Positions 51,474 to 60,653 of a stretch of 64,000 bases of DNA are shown piece after piece. The notes below the pieces were generated by a model, which worked only from the letters and a program-made list of their open reading frames with translations, ran no database searches and was not told the DNA's origin. The translations under genes were made by a program, and so were the position numbers. Location of the stretch: positions 124,001 to 188,000 of the forward strand of contig CAYVHO010000003.1 in the NCBI GenBank assembly GCA_964451325.1, read 5' to 3'. The first letter of the stretch is position 1, and every line of letters starts with the position of its first letter. This DNA comes from JAADHI01 sp964451325. Its GTDB lineage: Bacteria; Nitrospirota; Nitrospiria; SBBL01; JAADHI01.

Positions 51474-52517
51474 GTGAATTTGGATAAACGTAGCAGACTT
51501 ATATTGAGGGCCATTGTGCTTTCTTATATCAAAAATGCCCAACCTGTTGGCTCACGCAGCATTACAAAACATTACGATTTTGGTGTCGAATCGGCCACCA
51601 TTCGGAACATCATGTCCAATCTGGAAGACGAGGGATTTTTAAGCCATCCGCATACCTCTGCGGGCCGTATTCCCACAGAAAAGGGCTATCGTTTTTACGT
51701 TGATACCTTGTTTGAAGAGAAAACATTTTTGGAAAATCGGACACACATCACCTCAGAAGCCGAGTCCTTGGTCAAAAGGGAAGATGCAAGCCAATTGTTG
51801 CAGGATACTTCCAAACTATTGTCCGATTTGACCCATTACATGGCCATTGTCTCCGTGCCTAAAATCTCAGAAGATCGCATCAACCATATTGAATTTGTAC
51901 GTCTCAGGGCAAATTGCATTATGACGATTACCGTTTCAGAGGCCGGTTTTGTACAAAACAAGTTTTTTGATCTTGAAAAAGACATCTCTCAAAAATCGCT
52001 CAACAACATGTCAGACTATTTAAACAGCCTTTGCAAGGGCATGACCCTGGATGGCATCCGAAAAAAAATGAGCCGTCAGATGGAAAAAATGGAAGATCTC
52101 TACGAGCATCTGGAATCGGAGACCCTGGAACTCACGCAACAGGCGATGCAAGGCTTGCACAGCCGGGACACGGGAGAGTTGTACAGCGACGGTGCCATTC
52201 ATATTTTTGATTTGCCCGATTTCACAGACATCAAGGTGATGAAAAATTTGCTTAAAGCGGTTAAAGAAAAAAAGGCCGTCATCCAGTTGCTCGACAAATA
52301 CATCGGCAGTGAGGGCGTTCAGGTTTTTATCGGTTCAGAAAATCGTTTTTTAGGCCGTCATGGCTGCAGCTTGGTTGTTTCGCAATACAAACGCGGGGAT
52401 CGCGTTTTGGGGGCGCTCGGGGTCATCGGGCCAACACGCATGGATTATTCCAAAGTAATCCCGCTTGTGGATTCCACGGCCAAACAAGTCAGTCGTTTGT
52501 TAGAAGATTTATCGTAA
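51474..52517 (+). CDS. hrcA: Heat-inducible transcription repressor HrcA
   Basis: 347 residues if begun at GTG 51474, the codon after the CIRCE operator; the GTG at 51462 lies inside the operator. N-terminal winged helix: NAQPVGSRSITKHYDFGVESATIRNIMSNLEDEGFL and PHTSAGRIPTEKGYRFYVD, the HrcA-specific block. It continues with a GAF-like domain and the conserved C-terminal GVIGPTRMDYSKVIPLVD. Represses the downstream heat-shock genes through CIRCE, with activity controlled by GroEL in known systems. No groE in the window. Confidence 0.95.
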   Translation: MNLDKRSRLILRAIVLSYIKNAQPVGSRSITKHYDFGVESATIRNIMSNLEDEGFLSHPHTSAGRIPTEKGYRFYVDTLFEEKTFLENRTHITSEAESLVKREDASQLLQDTSKLLSDLTHYMAIVSVPKISEDRINHIEFVRLRANCIMTITVSEAGFVQNKFFDLEKDISQKSLNNMSDYLNSLCKGMTLDGIRKKMSRQMEKMEDLYEHLESETLELTQQAMQGLHSRDTGELYSDGAIHIFDLPDFTDIKVMKNLLKAVKEKKAVIQLLDKYIGSEGVQVFIGSENRFLGRHGCSLVVSQYKRGDRVLGALGVIGPTRMDYSKVIPLVDSTAKQVSRLLEDLS

Positions 52518-52539
52518 CGATATTTTTAAGGAGGTTGTT

Positions 52540-53142
52540 TTGACCGAAAGTGAAGAAACCGTAGAAAAAGAAAAAAGCCCTGTAAACGATGTTGCAGACA
52601 CCGAAACGACTGAGCCTTCCGAAATCGAGCAACTGAAAGCCGAACTCGAAACTCAGAAAAAAATAGCGCAAGATGCAAAAGACCAACATCTTCGCACACT
52701 CGCAGAACATGAAAATTATAAAAAACGCACACAAAAAGACAAAACAGAACAAATCAAATTTGCAAACGAAGCGCTCATCAAAGAGACCCTGCCTGTTATG
52801 GATAACCTCGAGCGTGCGATTTCCCACTCGAATGAGACCAGCGACTTTAAAACCATGCTCGAAGGCGTAGAGATGGTCAAAAAACAGCTGCTTAGCGTCT
52901 TGGATAAATTTGGAGTCCGCCCCATTGAAAGCCTGAATCAAGCCTTTGATCCTCAATGCCATCAGTCCGTCGGCATGCTTGAGGTTGAAGGGGATTCAGA
53001 AATCAAAGAAAACCACGTCGCGGAAGAAGCACAAAAAGGCTATATGCTTAATGATCGTGTGCTGCGTCCCTCATTCGTCATGCTCGCAAAAAAAAAGCCG
53101 GTGTCGACCGAGGCGACAGATGATTCTGCCCCATCGTCTTGA
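52540..53142 (+). CDS. grpE: Nucleotide exchange factor GrpE
   Basis: 200 residues, TTG start seven bases after a full AAGGAGG. Acidic N-terminal tail, then the long coiled coil (IEQLKAELETQKKIAQDAKDQHLRTLAEHENYKKRTQKD), LPVMDNLERAI, and the beta-wing end AFDPQCHQSVGM...GYMLNDRVLRPSFVMLAKK. Releases ADP from DnaK. Located 22 bp after hrcA. Confidence 0.95.
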   Translation: MTESEETVEKEKSPVNDVADTETTEPSEIEQLKAELETQKKIAQDAKDQHLRTLAEHENYKKRTQKDKTEQIKFANEALIKETLPVMDNLERAISHSNETSDFKTMLEGVEMVKKQLLSVLDKFGVRPIESLNQAFDPQCHQSVGMLEVEGDSEIKENHVAEEAQKGYMLNDRVLRPSFVMLAKKKPVSTEATDDSAPSS

Positions 53143-53221
53143 TTTCTAAAATATACGATTTATATTGGACTTACAGTATTTTTAATACAACACGACCTAA
53201 TGATGAATTGGAGGAGAAAGA

Positions 53222-55150
53222 ATGGGTAAAGTAATTGGAATCGATTTAGGCACGACTTTTTCGTGCATGTCTATCGTCAGTGGAGGAGATCCAGAGGTCA
53301 TCTCAAATGCGGAAGGCAACCGGACCACGCCATCCGTCGCAGCGATCACAGATAAAGACGAACGACTGGTCGGCTTGGTCGCCCGCCGCCAAGCGGTCAC
53401 CAATCCCGAAAATACGGTTTTTTCCATCAAACGCCTCATGGGGCGCAAGGCCGATTCTCCCGAAGTCGTCGAAGCCAAGGGACGTCTGCCTTACAAGATT
53501 GTCGCTTCTAAAAATAACGATGCCCATGTCGAGATCCAGGGTAAAAATTACAGCCCCCCCGAAGTTTCCGCGATGGTGCTGCAAAAACTCAAACAGGATG
53601 CTGAAAACTATCTGGGTGAAAAAGTCACCGAAGCCGTCATCACCGTACCCGCCTATTTTGATGACAGCGAACGTCAGGCCACAAAAGATGCCGGGGCGAT
53701 TGCAGGACTTAAAGTGCTTCGCATTATCAACGAGCCGACGGCTGCTGCACTCGCCTATGGTCTGGATAAGAAAAAAGACGAAAAAATCGCCGTCTACGAT
53801 TTAGGGGGCGGGACTTTTGATGTTTCTATTTTAGAAATTGGGGACGGTGTTTTTGAGGTGAAGTCCACCAACGGCGACACCTACCTCGGTGGAGATGATT
53901 TTGATCTCACCATCTTAGAATGGCTGACCCGTGAATTTAAAAAAGAAAACGGCATTGATCTTAAAAATGACAAGATGGCTTTGCAACGGTTAAAAGAAGC
54001 CGCAGAAAAAGCCAAAATCGAACTTTCGTCCTCACAAGAAACAGAAATCAACCTGCCCTTTATTACAGCAGATGCTTCAGGCCCCAAACATTTGGCGATT
54101 AAACTGAGTCGTTCAAAACTTGAACAATTGGTCGGAGATCTTGTTGAGCGAACCATTGAACCCTGTCGAAAAGCCCTTGCCGATGCCGAAATCGACTCCA
54201 GTGAAATCGACGAAGTGGTGTTGGTCGGTGGCATGACCCGCATGCCCATGGTGCAGGAAATTGTCAAAAAGTTTTTTAACAAAGAACCCCACCAAGGCGT
54301 GAATCCGGACGAAGTGGTGGCCATTGGTGCGGCCATTCAAGGGGCCGTGCTAAAGGGCGATGTGAATGACGTGCTGCTTTTGGACGTGACACCCTTGTCA
54401 TTGGGCATTGAAACCATGGGAGGGGTGTTTACACGTATCATTGATCGAAACACCACCATTCCTTCAAAGAAAAGCCAGATTTTTTCAACTGCAGCCGACA
54501 ATCAAAGTGCTGTGACCATTCGTGTGCATCAGGGTGAACGCGAGATGTCTGCCGACAATAAATTGTTGGGGCAATTTGATTTAGTGGGTCTTCCTGCTGC
54601 ACCCCGTGGTGTCCCCCAGATTGAGGTCACTTTTGACATTGATGCCAACGGCATCGTGCATGTTGCCGCAAAAGACATGGCGACACAAAAAGAACAGACC
54701 ATTCAGATCACAGCTTCAAGCGGTTTGAGCGACGAAGAAATCAACCGTCTCGTCAAAGAAGGCGAAGCCCATGCCGAAGAAGACAAAAAGAAAAAAGCCC
54801 TGGTTGAGGTAAAAAACGAAGCAAACACCCTCGTTTATTCGACGGAAAAATCACTCAGTGAATTTGGCGATAAAATCCCTGCGGAAGAAAAGAGCAGTAT
54901 CGAAACTGAATTAGCCACCTGTAAGAAGGCCGCTGAAGGCGACGATGTGGATGCCATTCGCTCAGCCATCGAAGCGCTTTCAAAGGTTTCTCACAAACTG
55001 GCCGAAGAAATGTACAAAAAATCAGCAGAAGACCAACCCGCAGCCCCTGGCGCTGATGCAGCAGCAGGGAGCGAGAATGCCACAACTTCGGACACCGATG
55101 AAACGGTCGTTGATGCGGAATTCGAAGAAACTGACAAAGCAAGCAAATAA
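53222..55150 (+). CDS. dnaK: Chaperone DnaK (Hsp70)
   Basis: 642 residues. Actin-fold ATPase (IGIDLGTTFSCM, VITVPAYFDDSERQATKDAG, VYDLGGGTFDVSIL, VVLVGGMTRMPMV), the linker VLLLDVTPLSLGIE, then a substrate-binding domain with the helical lid and an Ala/Glu-rich C-terminal tail ending DETVVDAEFEETDKASK, typical of DnaK. GGAGGAG Shine-Dalgarno 79 bp after grpE. The space upstream has no recognisable promoter, so the gene may depend on the CIRCE-controlled transcript. Confidence 0.98.
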   Translation: MGKVIGIDLGTTFSCMSIVSGGDPEVISNAEGNRTTPSVAAITDKDERLVGLVARRQAVTNPENTVFSIKRLMGRKADSPEVVEAKGRLPYKIVASKNNDAHVEIQGKNYSPPEVSAMVLQKLKQDAENYLGEKVTEAVITVPAYFDDSERQATKDAGAIAGLKVLRIINEPTAAALAYGLDKKKDEKIAVYDLGGGTFDVSILEIGDGVFEVKSTNGDTYLGGDDFDLTILEWLTREFKKENGIDLKNDKMALQRLKEAAEKAKIELSSSQETEINLPFITADASGPKHLAIKLSRSKLEQLVGDLVERTIEPCRKALADAEIDSSEIDEVVLVGGMTRMPMVQEIVKKFFNKEPHQGVNPDEVVAIGAAIQGAVLKGDVNDVLLLDVTPLSLGIETMGGVFTRIIDRNTTIPSKKSQIFSTAADNQSAVTIRVHQGEREMSADNKLLGQFDLVGLPAAPRGVPQIEVTFDIDANGIVHVAAKDMATQKEQTIQITASSGLSDEEINRLVKEGEAHAEEDKKKKALVEVKNEANTLVYSTEKSLSEFGDKIPAEEKSSIETELATCKKAAEGDDVDAIRSAIEALSKVSHKLAEEMYKKSAEDQPAAPGADAAAGSENATTSDTDETVVDAEFEETDKASK

Positions 55151-55152
55151 AA

Positions 55153-55196
55153 TTTTGTCTTGTGCCCTGAATTAAATTTTAGGGTACGAGACAAAA
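55153..55196 (+). repeat. Intercistronic stem-loop between dnaK and dnaJ
   Basis: A 16-bp stem TTTTGTCTTGTGCCCT with AGGGTACGAGACAAAA (two G-U pairs) and a 12-nt loop, three bases after the dnaK stop. No T-run on the coding strand side. It could stop 3'-5' decay and keep dnaK mRNA more abundant than dnaJ mRNA. Confidence 0.55.
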
Positions 55197-55225
55197 CCTG
55201 CAGTCCGGACTAAAGAAGGAAGTAC

Positions 55226-56326
55226 ATGGCAAGTAAAAGAGACTACTACGAAATTCTCGGTGTTGGAAAAACCGCTTCTACAGACGAACTCAAAAAAGCC
55301 TATCGAAAATTAGCCCTCAAATATCATCCCGACCGCAACGCAGGTAACAAAGGTGCTGAAGATAAATTTAAAGAGGCGAATGAGGCCTACAGTATTTTAG
55401 GGGATGCCCAGAAGCGCAGTCAATATGATCAGTTTGGTCATGCAGGCGCGCAGGGCGGTTTTGGCGGCGGCCCGCAGGGCGGTTTTTCAGACGTCTTTGG
55501 AGATATTTTTGAGGAGTTTTTTGGAGGTCAGGGTTCACAGGGGGGTAGTCGTGCACAGCGGGGGAACGATCTACGTTACAACCTTAGCGTTTCCTTTGAA
55601 GAAGCCCTCTTGGGTAAAGAAGAAAAAATAAAACTCAGGCGACCGGAACAATGCAGTACTTGCGATGGCTCTGGGGCCAAGGCAGGGGCAACAAAACGCT
55701 GTGCCACCTGTAATGGCGCGGGACAGGTTCGTTTTCAGCAGGGATTTTTTACAGTGAGCCGCACCTGTAGTGCCTGTCGTGGCGCAGGAGCCATCATCGC
55801 CGATCCCTGTAAAAAATGTAAGGGTCAGGGCTATGTCGAGCGCGAGAAAACCCTTTCTGTGCGAATTCCCCCCGGGGTCGATTCTGGCACACGTCTTCGT
55901 GTCAATGGAGAGGGGGAAATAGGGGCCAATGGCGGTCCCGCAGGCGATCTTTATGTCGTCTTGAGCGTGGGAGACCACCCCGAATTTGCGCGTGATGGGG
56001 ATCATATCCTCTACGAAGCCTCCATTAGTTTTGTCAAAGCAGCCTTGGGTGCAACCATAGAAGTTCCCACCATCAAGGGGAAGACCCCTTTGAAAATTCC
56101 CTCAGGAACACAAGATGGAAGAATTTTTCGCCTAAAAGGTCTCGGGTTTCCCAGTATCCGAGGATATGGCATTGGCGATCAGGTCGTCAAAATCCGTCTC
56201 ACCATTCCGACAAAACTCAATACGAAACAGCGAGAGGCTCTCGAACACTACGCAAAGGTCAGCGGAGAAGAAGTGCATTCTGAGTCGGGCACCATCTTAG
56301 AAAAAGTCAAGCACCTCTTCGAATAA
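55226..56326 (+). CDS. dnaJ: Chaperone DnaJ (Hsp40, type I)
   Basis: 366 residues. J-domain with HPD (KYHPDRNAG), a Gly/Phe-rich linker (GHAGAQGGFGGGPQGGFSDVFGDIFEEFFGG), four CxxCxGxG zinc-finger repeats (CSTCDGSG, CATCNGAG, CSACRGAG, CKKCKGQG), then the client-binding barrel and dimerisation tail. Stimulates DnaK ATPase. AAGGAAG Shine-Dalgarno. Confidence 0.97.
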   Translation: MASKRDYYEILGVGKTASTDELKKAYRKLALKYHPDRNAGNKGAEDKFKEANEAYSILGDAQKRSQYDQFGHAGAQGGFGGGPQGGFSDVFGDIFEEFFGGQGSQGGSRAQRGNDLRYNLSVSFEEALLGKEEKIKLRRPEQCSTCDGSGAKAGATKRCATCNGAGQVRFQQGFFTVSRTCSACRGAGAIIADPCKKCKGQGYVEREKTLSVRIPPGVDSGTRLRVNGEGEIGANGGPAGDLYVVLSVGDHPEFARDGDHILYEASISFVKAALGATIEVPTIKGKTPLKIPSGTQDGRIFRLKGLGFPSIRGYGIGDQVVKIRLTIPTKLNTKQREALEHYAKVSGEEVHSESGTILEKVKHLFE

Positions 56327-56339
56327 TGATACAATCTGG

Positions 56340-57125
56340 ATGACCCAGAGGGAGCGTTTGTACGCTGAAATGCCTGTCTACTTTATCCGCTCCGAGCAAA
56401 TCGACCAAAATCAAGTCCACTTGGACAAAAACCTTCAGCATCACTTGCGTAATGTTTTACGTCTTAAAGTGGGGGAGTCTATTCTCCTCGTGGATGAACA
56501 TCCAAAACGCTATGAAGCACGCGTGACTGCAAGCCATCCACATCCTATTGCCTTGTCCATTGAATCTGAAACATTGCCTCCACTTCAGAACTCCCCTACA
56601 ATACGCTTGGCGGTCGCCCTCATTAAAAAGGACAAGATGGATTGGCTGGTACAAAAAGCCACAGAACTGGGGGTTTCAAGGATTTCACCCCTCATCACCG
56701 CACGCACCGTGATTCGCCCAGAGATGAAAAAGACCTTGCACCAACAAACACGTTGGGAAAAAATAGCCCGCGAAGCGGCACAACAATCTTGTCGATGGGA
56801 TGTGCCTTGTATTGATGCCCCCTTGTCCTTTGAGGCCCTTTTATCAGAAAAATCGGAAGAAAAAAATGATCACTTCCAAATGATTTGCACAGAGCGCCAC
56901 ATGCCGCTTCCCGGCCAAAGCAATAGTTGTGGTGCCATTTCAGGGAAGCAGCGAGGAACAATATTGATCGGGCCAGAAGGGGGATGGACCTCTTTTGAGC
57001 AAAATAAAGCAGAATCAGCAGGGTTTAGGCCCATTTCTTTGGGAGCGCAAATTTTACGGACAGAAACGGCGGCCTTGGCAAGTTTGAGTATCCTGAAGTA
57101 TGAGATCAATCAATGGAAATTATAA
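56340..57125 (+). CDS. rsmE: 16S rRNA (uracil1498-N3)-methyltransferase
   Basis: 261 residues from ATG 56340; the ATG at 56370 (MPVYFIRSEQI) is closer to the usual family start. SPOUT-type knot: LRLKVGESILLVDE, AVALIKKDKMDWLVQKATELGV, ITARTV, REAAQQSCRWDVP, and the SAM loop IGPEGGWTSFE with LGAQILRTETAAL. Commonly follows dnaJ in operons. Its last 13 bases overlap the next gene. Confidence 0.93.
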   Translation: MTQRERLYAEMPVYFIRSEQIDQNQVHLDKNLQHHLRNVLRLKVGESILLVDEHPKRYEARVTASHPHPIALSIESETLPPLQNSPTIRLAVALIKKDKMDWLVQKATELGVSRISPLITARTVIRPEMKKTLHQQTRWEKIAREAAQQSCRWDVPCIDAPLSFEALLSEKSEEKNDHFQMICTERHMPLPGQSNSCGAISGKQRGTILIGPEGGWTSFEQNKAESAGFRPISLGAQILRTETAALASLSILKYEINQWKL

Positions 57126-57625
57126 ATCCACCCTCGGACAGATCCGACTCCCCTCCTCGCCGGCCACCTTATACCCACAATGCGGATGCAATCAATGAAA
57201 CACGTCCTGCAGGCTTTATTCGCCGCGCCATTGCCCACAGCATTGATCTGGGCATCATTTTCGTCCTGTTTCTTATCTTTATCTATTGGGGCGCAATGGG
57301 CATGCAATCCTCCGGTGACATTGATCTCACCCTGCTTTCAAGCACAGGAAACCTCTTGATTTTAAGTTCTGTCTTTCTTTACACCGGATATTTTACCTTC
57401 TTTCACGCCTATGGTGGACAAACCCCCGCAAAAATGATTCTACGGATTATCGTTCTGGACAAAGACGGCCTGCCCCCTTCTCATCTCCGCGCACTGATGC
57501 GCAGCTTGGGCCTTTCTCTTTCCCATCTCTTTTTTGGATTAGGGTTTTTGCTGGCCATTATTGAACCTAAAAAACGTGCCTTGCATGACCTCCTGACGGG
57601 CACACAAGTCATGTTGGCCCCTTAA
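57113..57625 (+). CDS. RDD-family membrane protein
   Basis: 170 residues with a Pro-rich cytoplasmic N-terminus. The RDD pattern is present: AGFIRRAIAHSIDLGIIFVLFL (Arg-x-x-x-x-x-x-x-Asp), a middle helix with GYFTFFHAYGGQTPAKMILRIIVLDKDG, and a final helix with the family's KRALHDLLTGT motif. Three transmembrane helices. The function of RDD proteins is not settled; some are Na+/H+ antiporter-like. Overlaps rsmE by 13 nt. Confidence 0.9.
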   Translation: MEIINPPSDRSDSPPRRPPYTHNADAINETRPAGFIRRAIAHSIDLGIIFVLFLIFIYWGAMGMQSSGDIDLTLLSSTGNLLILSSVFLYTGYFTFFHAYGGQTPAKMILRIIVLDKDGLPPSHLRALMRSLGLSLSHLFFGLGFLLAIIEPKKRALHDLLTGTQVMLAP

Positions 57626-57649
57626 AGCCGACTTAAAATCCAGGATACC

Positions 57650-58348
57650 GTGAAACGAAACAAGCCCCTCATTTCGTATTTCTTTTTTCTATCATTGTTT
57701 TTGATGCCTTTGACGAGCACAGCCGAAACACGCGTCGAAGCCGTTGTTGCCGTACTCAATTTTGAAACGGGAAAAGCAGACAAGGTTGTCATTTATCTTT
57801 CAGATTTAGAACGCTACCGTCTGTTTTTTGAAGGCCCTGAAAATACAACAATCAAAGATCAAAATAACCCAGCGGCGAATAAAAGCGCTGGCTTCATTCG
57901 ACTCCGTGATGCAGTCATCGCAAAAGAACTCTTTTTGAGAGAAGCCCTGCGTTTTGCAACAAAAAAACCAGACCCACCCGAGATCCTTGCAGGTCTAAAA
58001 GACCTCCGCCAGCGCTTTCAAACAGAGGCAGCATTTGAGCAGGCCCTCAAGGAATCGGCTTTAAATTTACCGGAACTCAAGGAAGAAACTGCACTGCATT
58101 TATGGATCAATCAACTACTTCAGGAGCGGATTAAGGATTTTATCTTTATTAGCCCCAAAGCCATTGAATCCTATCATCTGAGTCACTTAAACGACTTTAT
58201 TGGAAAAGAGATCAAAGTCATCGAAACCCAGATCACCTTTATTTTAAGCGCAAAAAAAGAAGTCGAAAAAATAGAAACCTACCTTAAACGCTTAAAAGAA
58301 AAAGTCCAAATTGAATTTATCCTGAAAGAGGATGAAATGGCTCAATAA
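57650..58348 (+). CDS. Exported helical protein, SurA/PpiC N-terminal-like without PPIase domain
   Basis: 232 residues, GTG start. Signal peptide (FFFLSLFLMPLTSTAET). The mature part is mostly helical: VVIYLSDLERYRLFFEGPEN, RLRDAVIAKELFLREALRFA, LKDLRQRFQTEAAFEQALKES, LHLWINQLLQERIKDFIFISPKAIESYHLSH. The last resembles the helix before the parvulin domain of SurA (region 'i.I...ei..yy..'), but no peptidyl-prolyl isomerase domain follows. Possibly a periplasmic chaperone-like protein. Co-directional with the RDD gene, 24 bp away. Confidence 0.62.
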   Translation: MKRNKPLISYFFFLSLFLMPLTSTAETRVEAVVAVLNFETGKADKVVIYLSDLERYRLFFEGPENTTIKDQNNPAANKSAGFIRLRDAVIAKELFLREALRFATKKPDPPEILAGLKDLRQRFQTEAAFEQALKESALNLPELKEETALHLWINQLLQERIKDFIFISPKAIESYHLSHLNDFIGKEIKVIETQITFILSAKKEVEKIETYLKRLKEKVQIEFILKEDEMAQ

Positions 58349-58353
58349 GTACC

Positions 58354-58518
58354 TAAGGAACCTCGGATCAAGTCATGAATTGTTTTTTCAGGGTAAAAAT
58401 TCCCAGCTTCTGTGTTCAAAATTTTGAAAATAACGAGCTATTTTCTGCAATTTGCGCCTTGAATCAGGAAATTTTGTCTCATGAAAAATTCAACCCAGAC
58501 TTAATCAGAGGTCCCCTA
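58354..58518. repeat. Copy 2 of the short inverted-repeat (MITE-like) element, 165 bp
   Basis: Imperfect terminal inverted repeats: left TAAGGAACCTCGGATCAAG, right end inverted TAGGGGACCTCTGATTAAG (15 of 19). A 10-bp direct repeat CCTAAGGAAC occurs at 58352-58361 and 58515-58524, spanning both termini. Interior shares the CAAGTCATGAAT and AATTCCCAGCTTCTGT blocks with copy 1. No open reading frame. Confidence 0.65.
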
Positions 58519-58531
58519 AGGAACTAAACTC

Positions 58532-60520
58532 CTAGACAAACCATCCTCTTTCTGGCGCACCTTTCTGAAGCCATTGTGTACAGTCGGCCGATGCCAAGGG
58601 GGGCGTCATAAAAAATCCCTGTGCCGCATCACAACCGATTTTTAACAAGGCATCCCAAGTGGTTTGGTTTTCAACCCCTTCGGCAATCACATTCAAGCCT
58701 AAGTTATGGCCCAATTCAATAATCGACCGCACGATAGCCGCATCACTATTATTAACAACCATGTTTCGGGTAAACGATTTATCAATTTTGATGACATCAA
58801 CCGACAAATTTTTAAGATAAGAAAAAGAAGAATGTCCGACACCAAAATCATCAATGGCGATGCTCACACCGATTTCTCGCAATTTTTTCAGAATAACCTG
58901 GGCATGGGCTGCATCGGCCATAATAGCGCTTTCCGTCACCTCGAGCTCCAAAAAAACGGGAGAAAATTCATAGGATTCCAGCACATCTATCACAAGATCA
59001 GGTAAATGCACATCGTGCATACTGCGGGCCGAGAGATTAACGGCAATACCAATTTGCAGCCCTTGCCGATGCCAGAGACTGCACTGATGAACGGCCTCTC
59101 TGAGGACCCATTCCGTTAAGGGTTTGATCAAACCCGTGTGCTCTGCTGATGGGATAAAGTGCTCAGGCTCAAGAATCCCTTCTTCCGGATGCTCCCAACG
59201 CACCAAGGCTTCCACATCAAAGATCGCCCGAGAACCCAGTTTAATCTTGGGTTGATAATAAAGACAGAGTTCATCGCTTTTGATTGCATTTCGTAAAGCC
59301 CCCATCAGCGCCAAACGCCGCACCGTATGTTTATCTTTTTCAGAAGAGTACACAAGGTAGTCCGTGCCTTTTGTTTTGGCCTCATACATGGCCACATCCG
59401 CATGTTGCAACAAGAGCCCAGAGTCGGTGCCATGCTCAGGATAGAGTGCAATGCCAAGACTACTTTCAAGTGGAATCGGTAGCCCATCCAGTTTAAAGGG
59501 CTTACTCAAAACAGACGTGATCTTGTTTGCAACATTTCGCGCATCCCCCTCCTTTGTATTTGACAACAAGAGTGCAAATTCATCCCCTCCCAAACGTGCC
59601 ACAAGATCGCTCACATCAGTAAGGCCTTGCAGACGTAAACCCACTTCTCGCAGTAAAACATCCCCGCGTTGATGACCGAGCGTATCGTTCACCTCTTTAA
59701 AGCGATCCAAGTCGATCAGTAAGAGCGCAAAAGGCTGTTGATTTTCAGCACTTTCTTCCAGCATGGCACTCAGGTGCTCTCGGAAATAAGTGCGGTTAGG
59801 CAGGCGCGTGATGGGATCGTAATAGGCCAAGGAGCGAATGGTCGCCTCGGCTTCGACCCGAGTCGAAATATTACGCACAATGACGGTAAAGATGGTCTCC
59901 CCATCTCTTTCAAGTTTTGAAACAGAGGCTTCCGCTGGGAATTCCTCTCCACTCTTTCGTCGCCCAAAAATACCAGAAATATCAAACAGACGATCCGAGT
60001 CCGCCAGGGGGGAATTCTCCCCGGATGAAAAAATTTCAAGATTTTTTGCATGAGACTCGGAAAAAAGCTCCGGCAAGATCAGGGTCAAGGCTTGCCCCAA
60101 CATTTCATGTGTTTGATAAGCAAAAACCCGCTCCGCACCCGGATTAAACAAAATAATCTTGTGCGCGGCATCTGTCATGATAATGGCATTGCCTGAAATC
60201 TGAAGCACCTCCCCAAAATGCGCTTCGATTTCTTCGGCGTGGGCCTGACTCGCTCTGTGTCGAAAAACAGCTTGAATATAGGCCCCAAAAGCAATGGTGA
60301 GCACAGCCAGGGAAAAACGCATACGGAACTCATCCAGATCCGAAGGAAATATCTGAGCAAGAACGGCACCTTCCCCAAAAATGAATGCGTCTATTACCGC
60401 CTCAAGTAACCAAAAAAATAGGGCCACCGAAAGCGCGACAGAAATACCGCGTCGTGCCAGACGGTTCCATAAAGGCGGTGTTTTCCCCTGACCTTCAGTC
60501 GAGACCGAATGCCGCATCAT
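58532..60520 (-). CDS. Membrane GGDEF-EAL cyclic-di-GMP protein with PAS domain
   Basis: 662 residues. Two N-terminal transmembrane helices (~28-46 and ~70-88), a PAS domain (~95-215: HFGEVLQISGNAIIMTDAAHKIILFNPGAE, VRNISTRVEAE), then GGDEF with intact ARLGGDEFALLL and RxxD-like inhibitory region not obvious, and a full EAL domain (FDVEALVRWEHPEEG, NLSARSMHD, ELEVTESAIM, DDFGVGHSSFSYLKNL, DVIKIDKSF). Both active-site signatures are intact, so it may synthesise, degrade or switch between the two. Stand-alone gene. Confidence 0.93.
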   Translation of the reverse strand: MMRHSVSTEGQGKTPPLWNRLARRGISVALSVALFFWLLEAVIDAFIFGEGAVLAQIFPSDLDEFRMRFSLAVLTIAFGAYIQAVFRHRASQAHAEEIEAHFGEVLQISGNAIIMTDAAHKIILFNPGAERVFAYQTHEMLGQALTLILPELFSESHAKNLEIFSSGENSPLADSDRLFDISGIFGRRKSGEEFPAEASVSKLERDGETIFTVIVRNISTRVEAEATIRSLAYYDPITRLPNRTYFREHLSAMLEESAENQQPFALLLIDLDRFKEVNDTLGHQRGDVLLREVGLRLQGLTDVSDLVARLGGDEFALLLSNTKEGDARNVANKITSVLSKPFKLDGLPIPLESSLGIALYPEHGTDSGLLLQHADVAMYEAKTKGTDYLVYSSEKDKHTVRRLALMGALRNAIKSDELCLYYQPKIKLGSRAIFDVEALVRWEHPEEGILEPEHFIPSAEHTGLIKPLTEWVLREAVHQCSLWHRQGLQIGIAVNLSARSMHDVHLPDLVIDVLESYEFSPVFLELEVTESAIMADAAHAQVILKKLREIGVSIAIDDFGVGHSSFSYLKNLSVDVIKIDKSFTRNMVVNNSDAAIVRSIIELGHNLGLNVIAEGVENQTTWDALLKIGCDAAQGFFMTPPLASADCTQWLQKGAPERGWFV

Positions 60521-60653
60521 TTTCCTTTGGTTGTTAGCGCGAGAAAAAAGCGCTCACACTTTGTTAGGGAGCATTATAAATGACAAAAGACAGCGTGAGG
60601 GATAGCCCCTCGCCAGTGGTACTTTAGGAAGCCCTAATGCCAAACGGGCAGCA

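Noticed and set aside
53303..53804. Long reading frames inside dnaK in other frames and on the opposite strand
   Set aside because: Shadow frames of a strongly biased, highly conserved gene. No ribosome-binding sites and no recognisable protein features.
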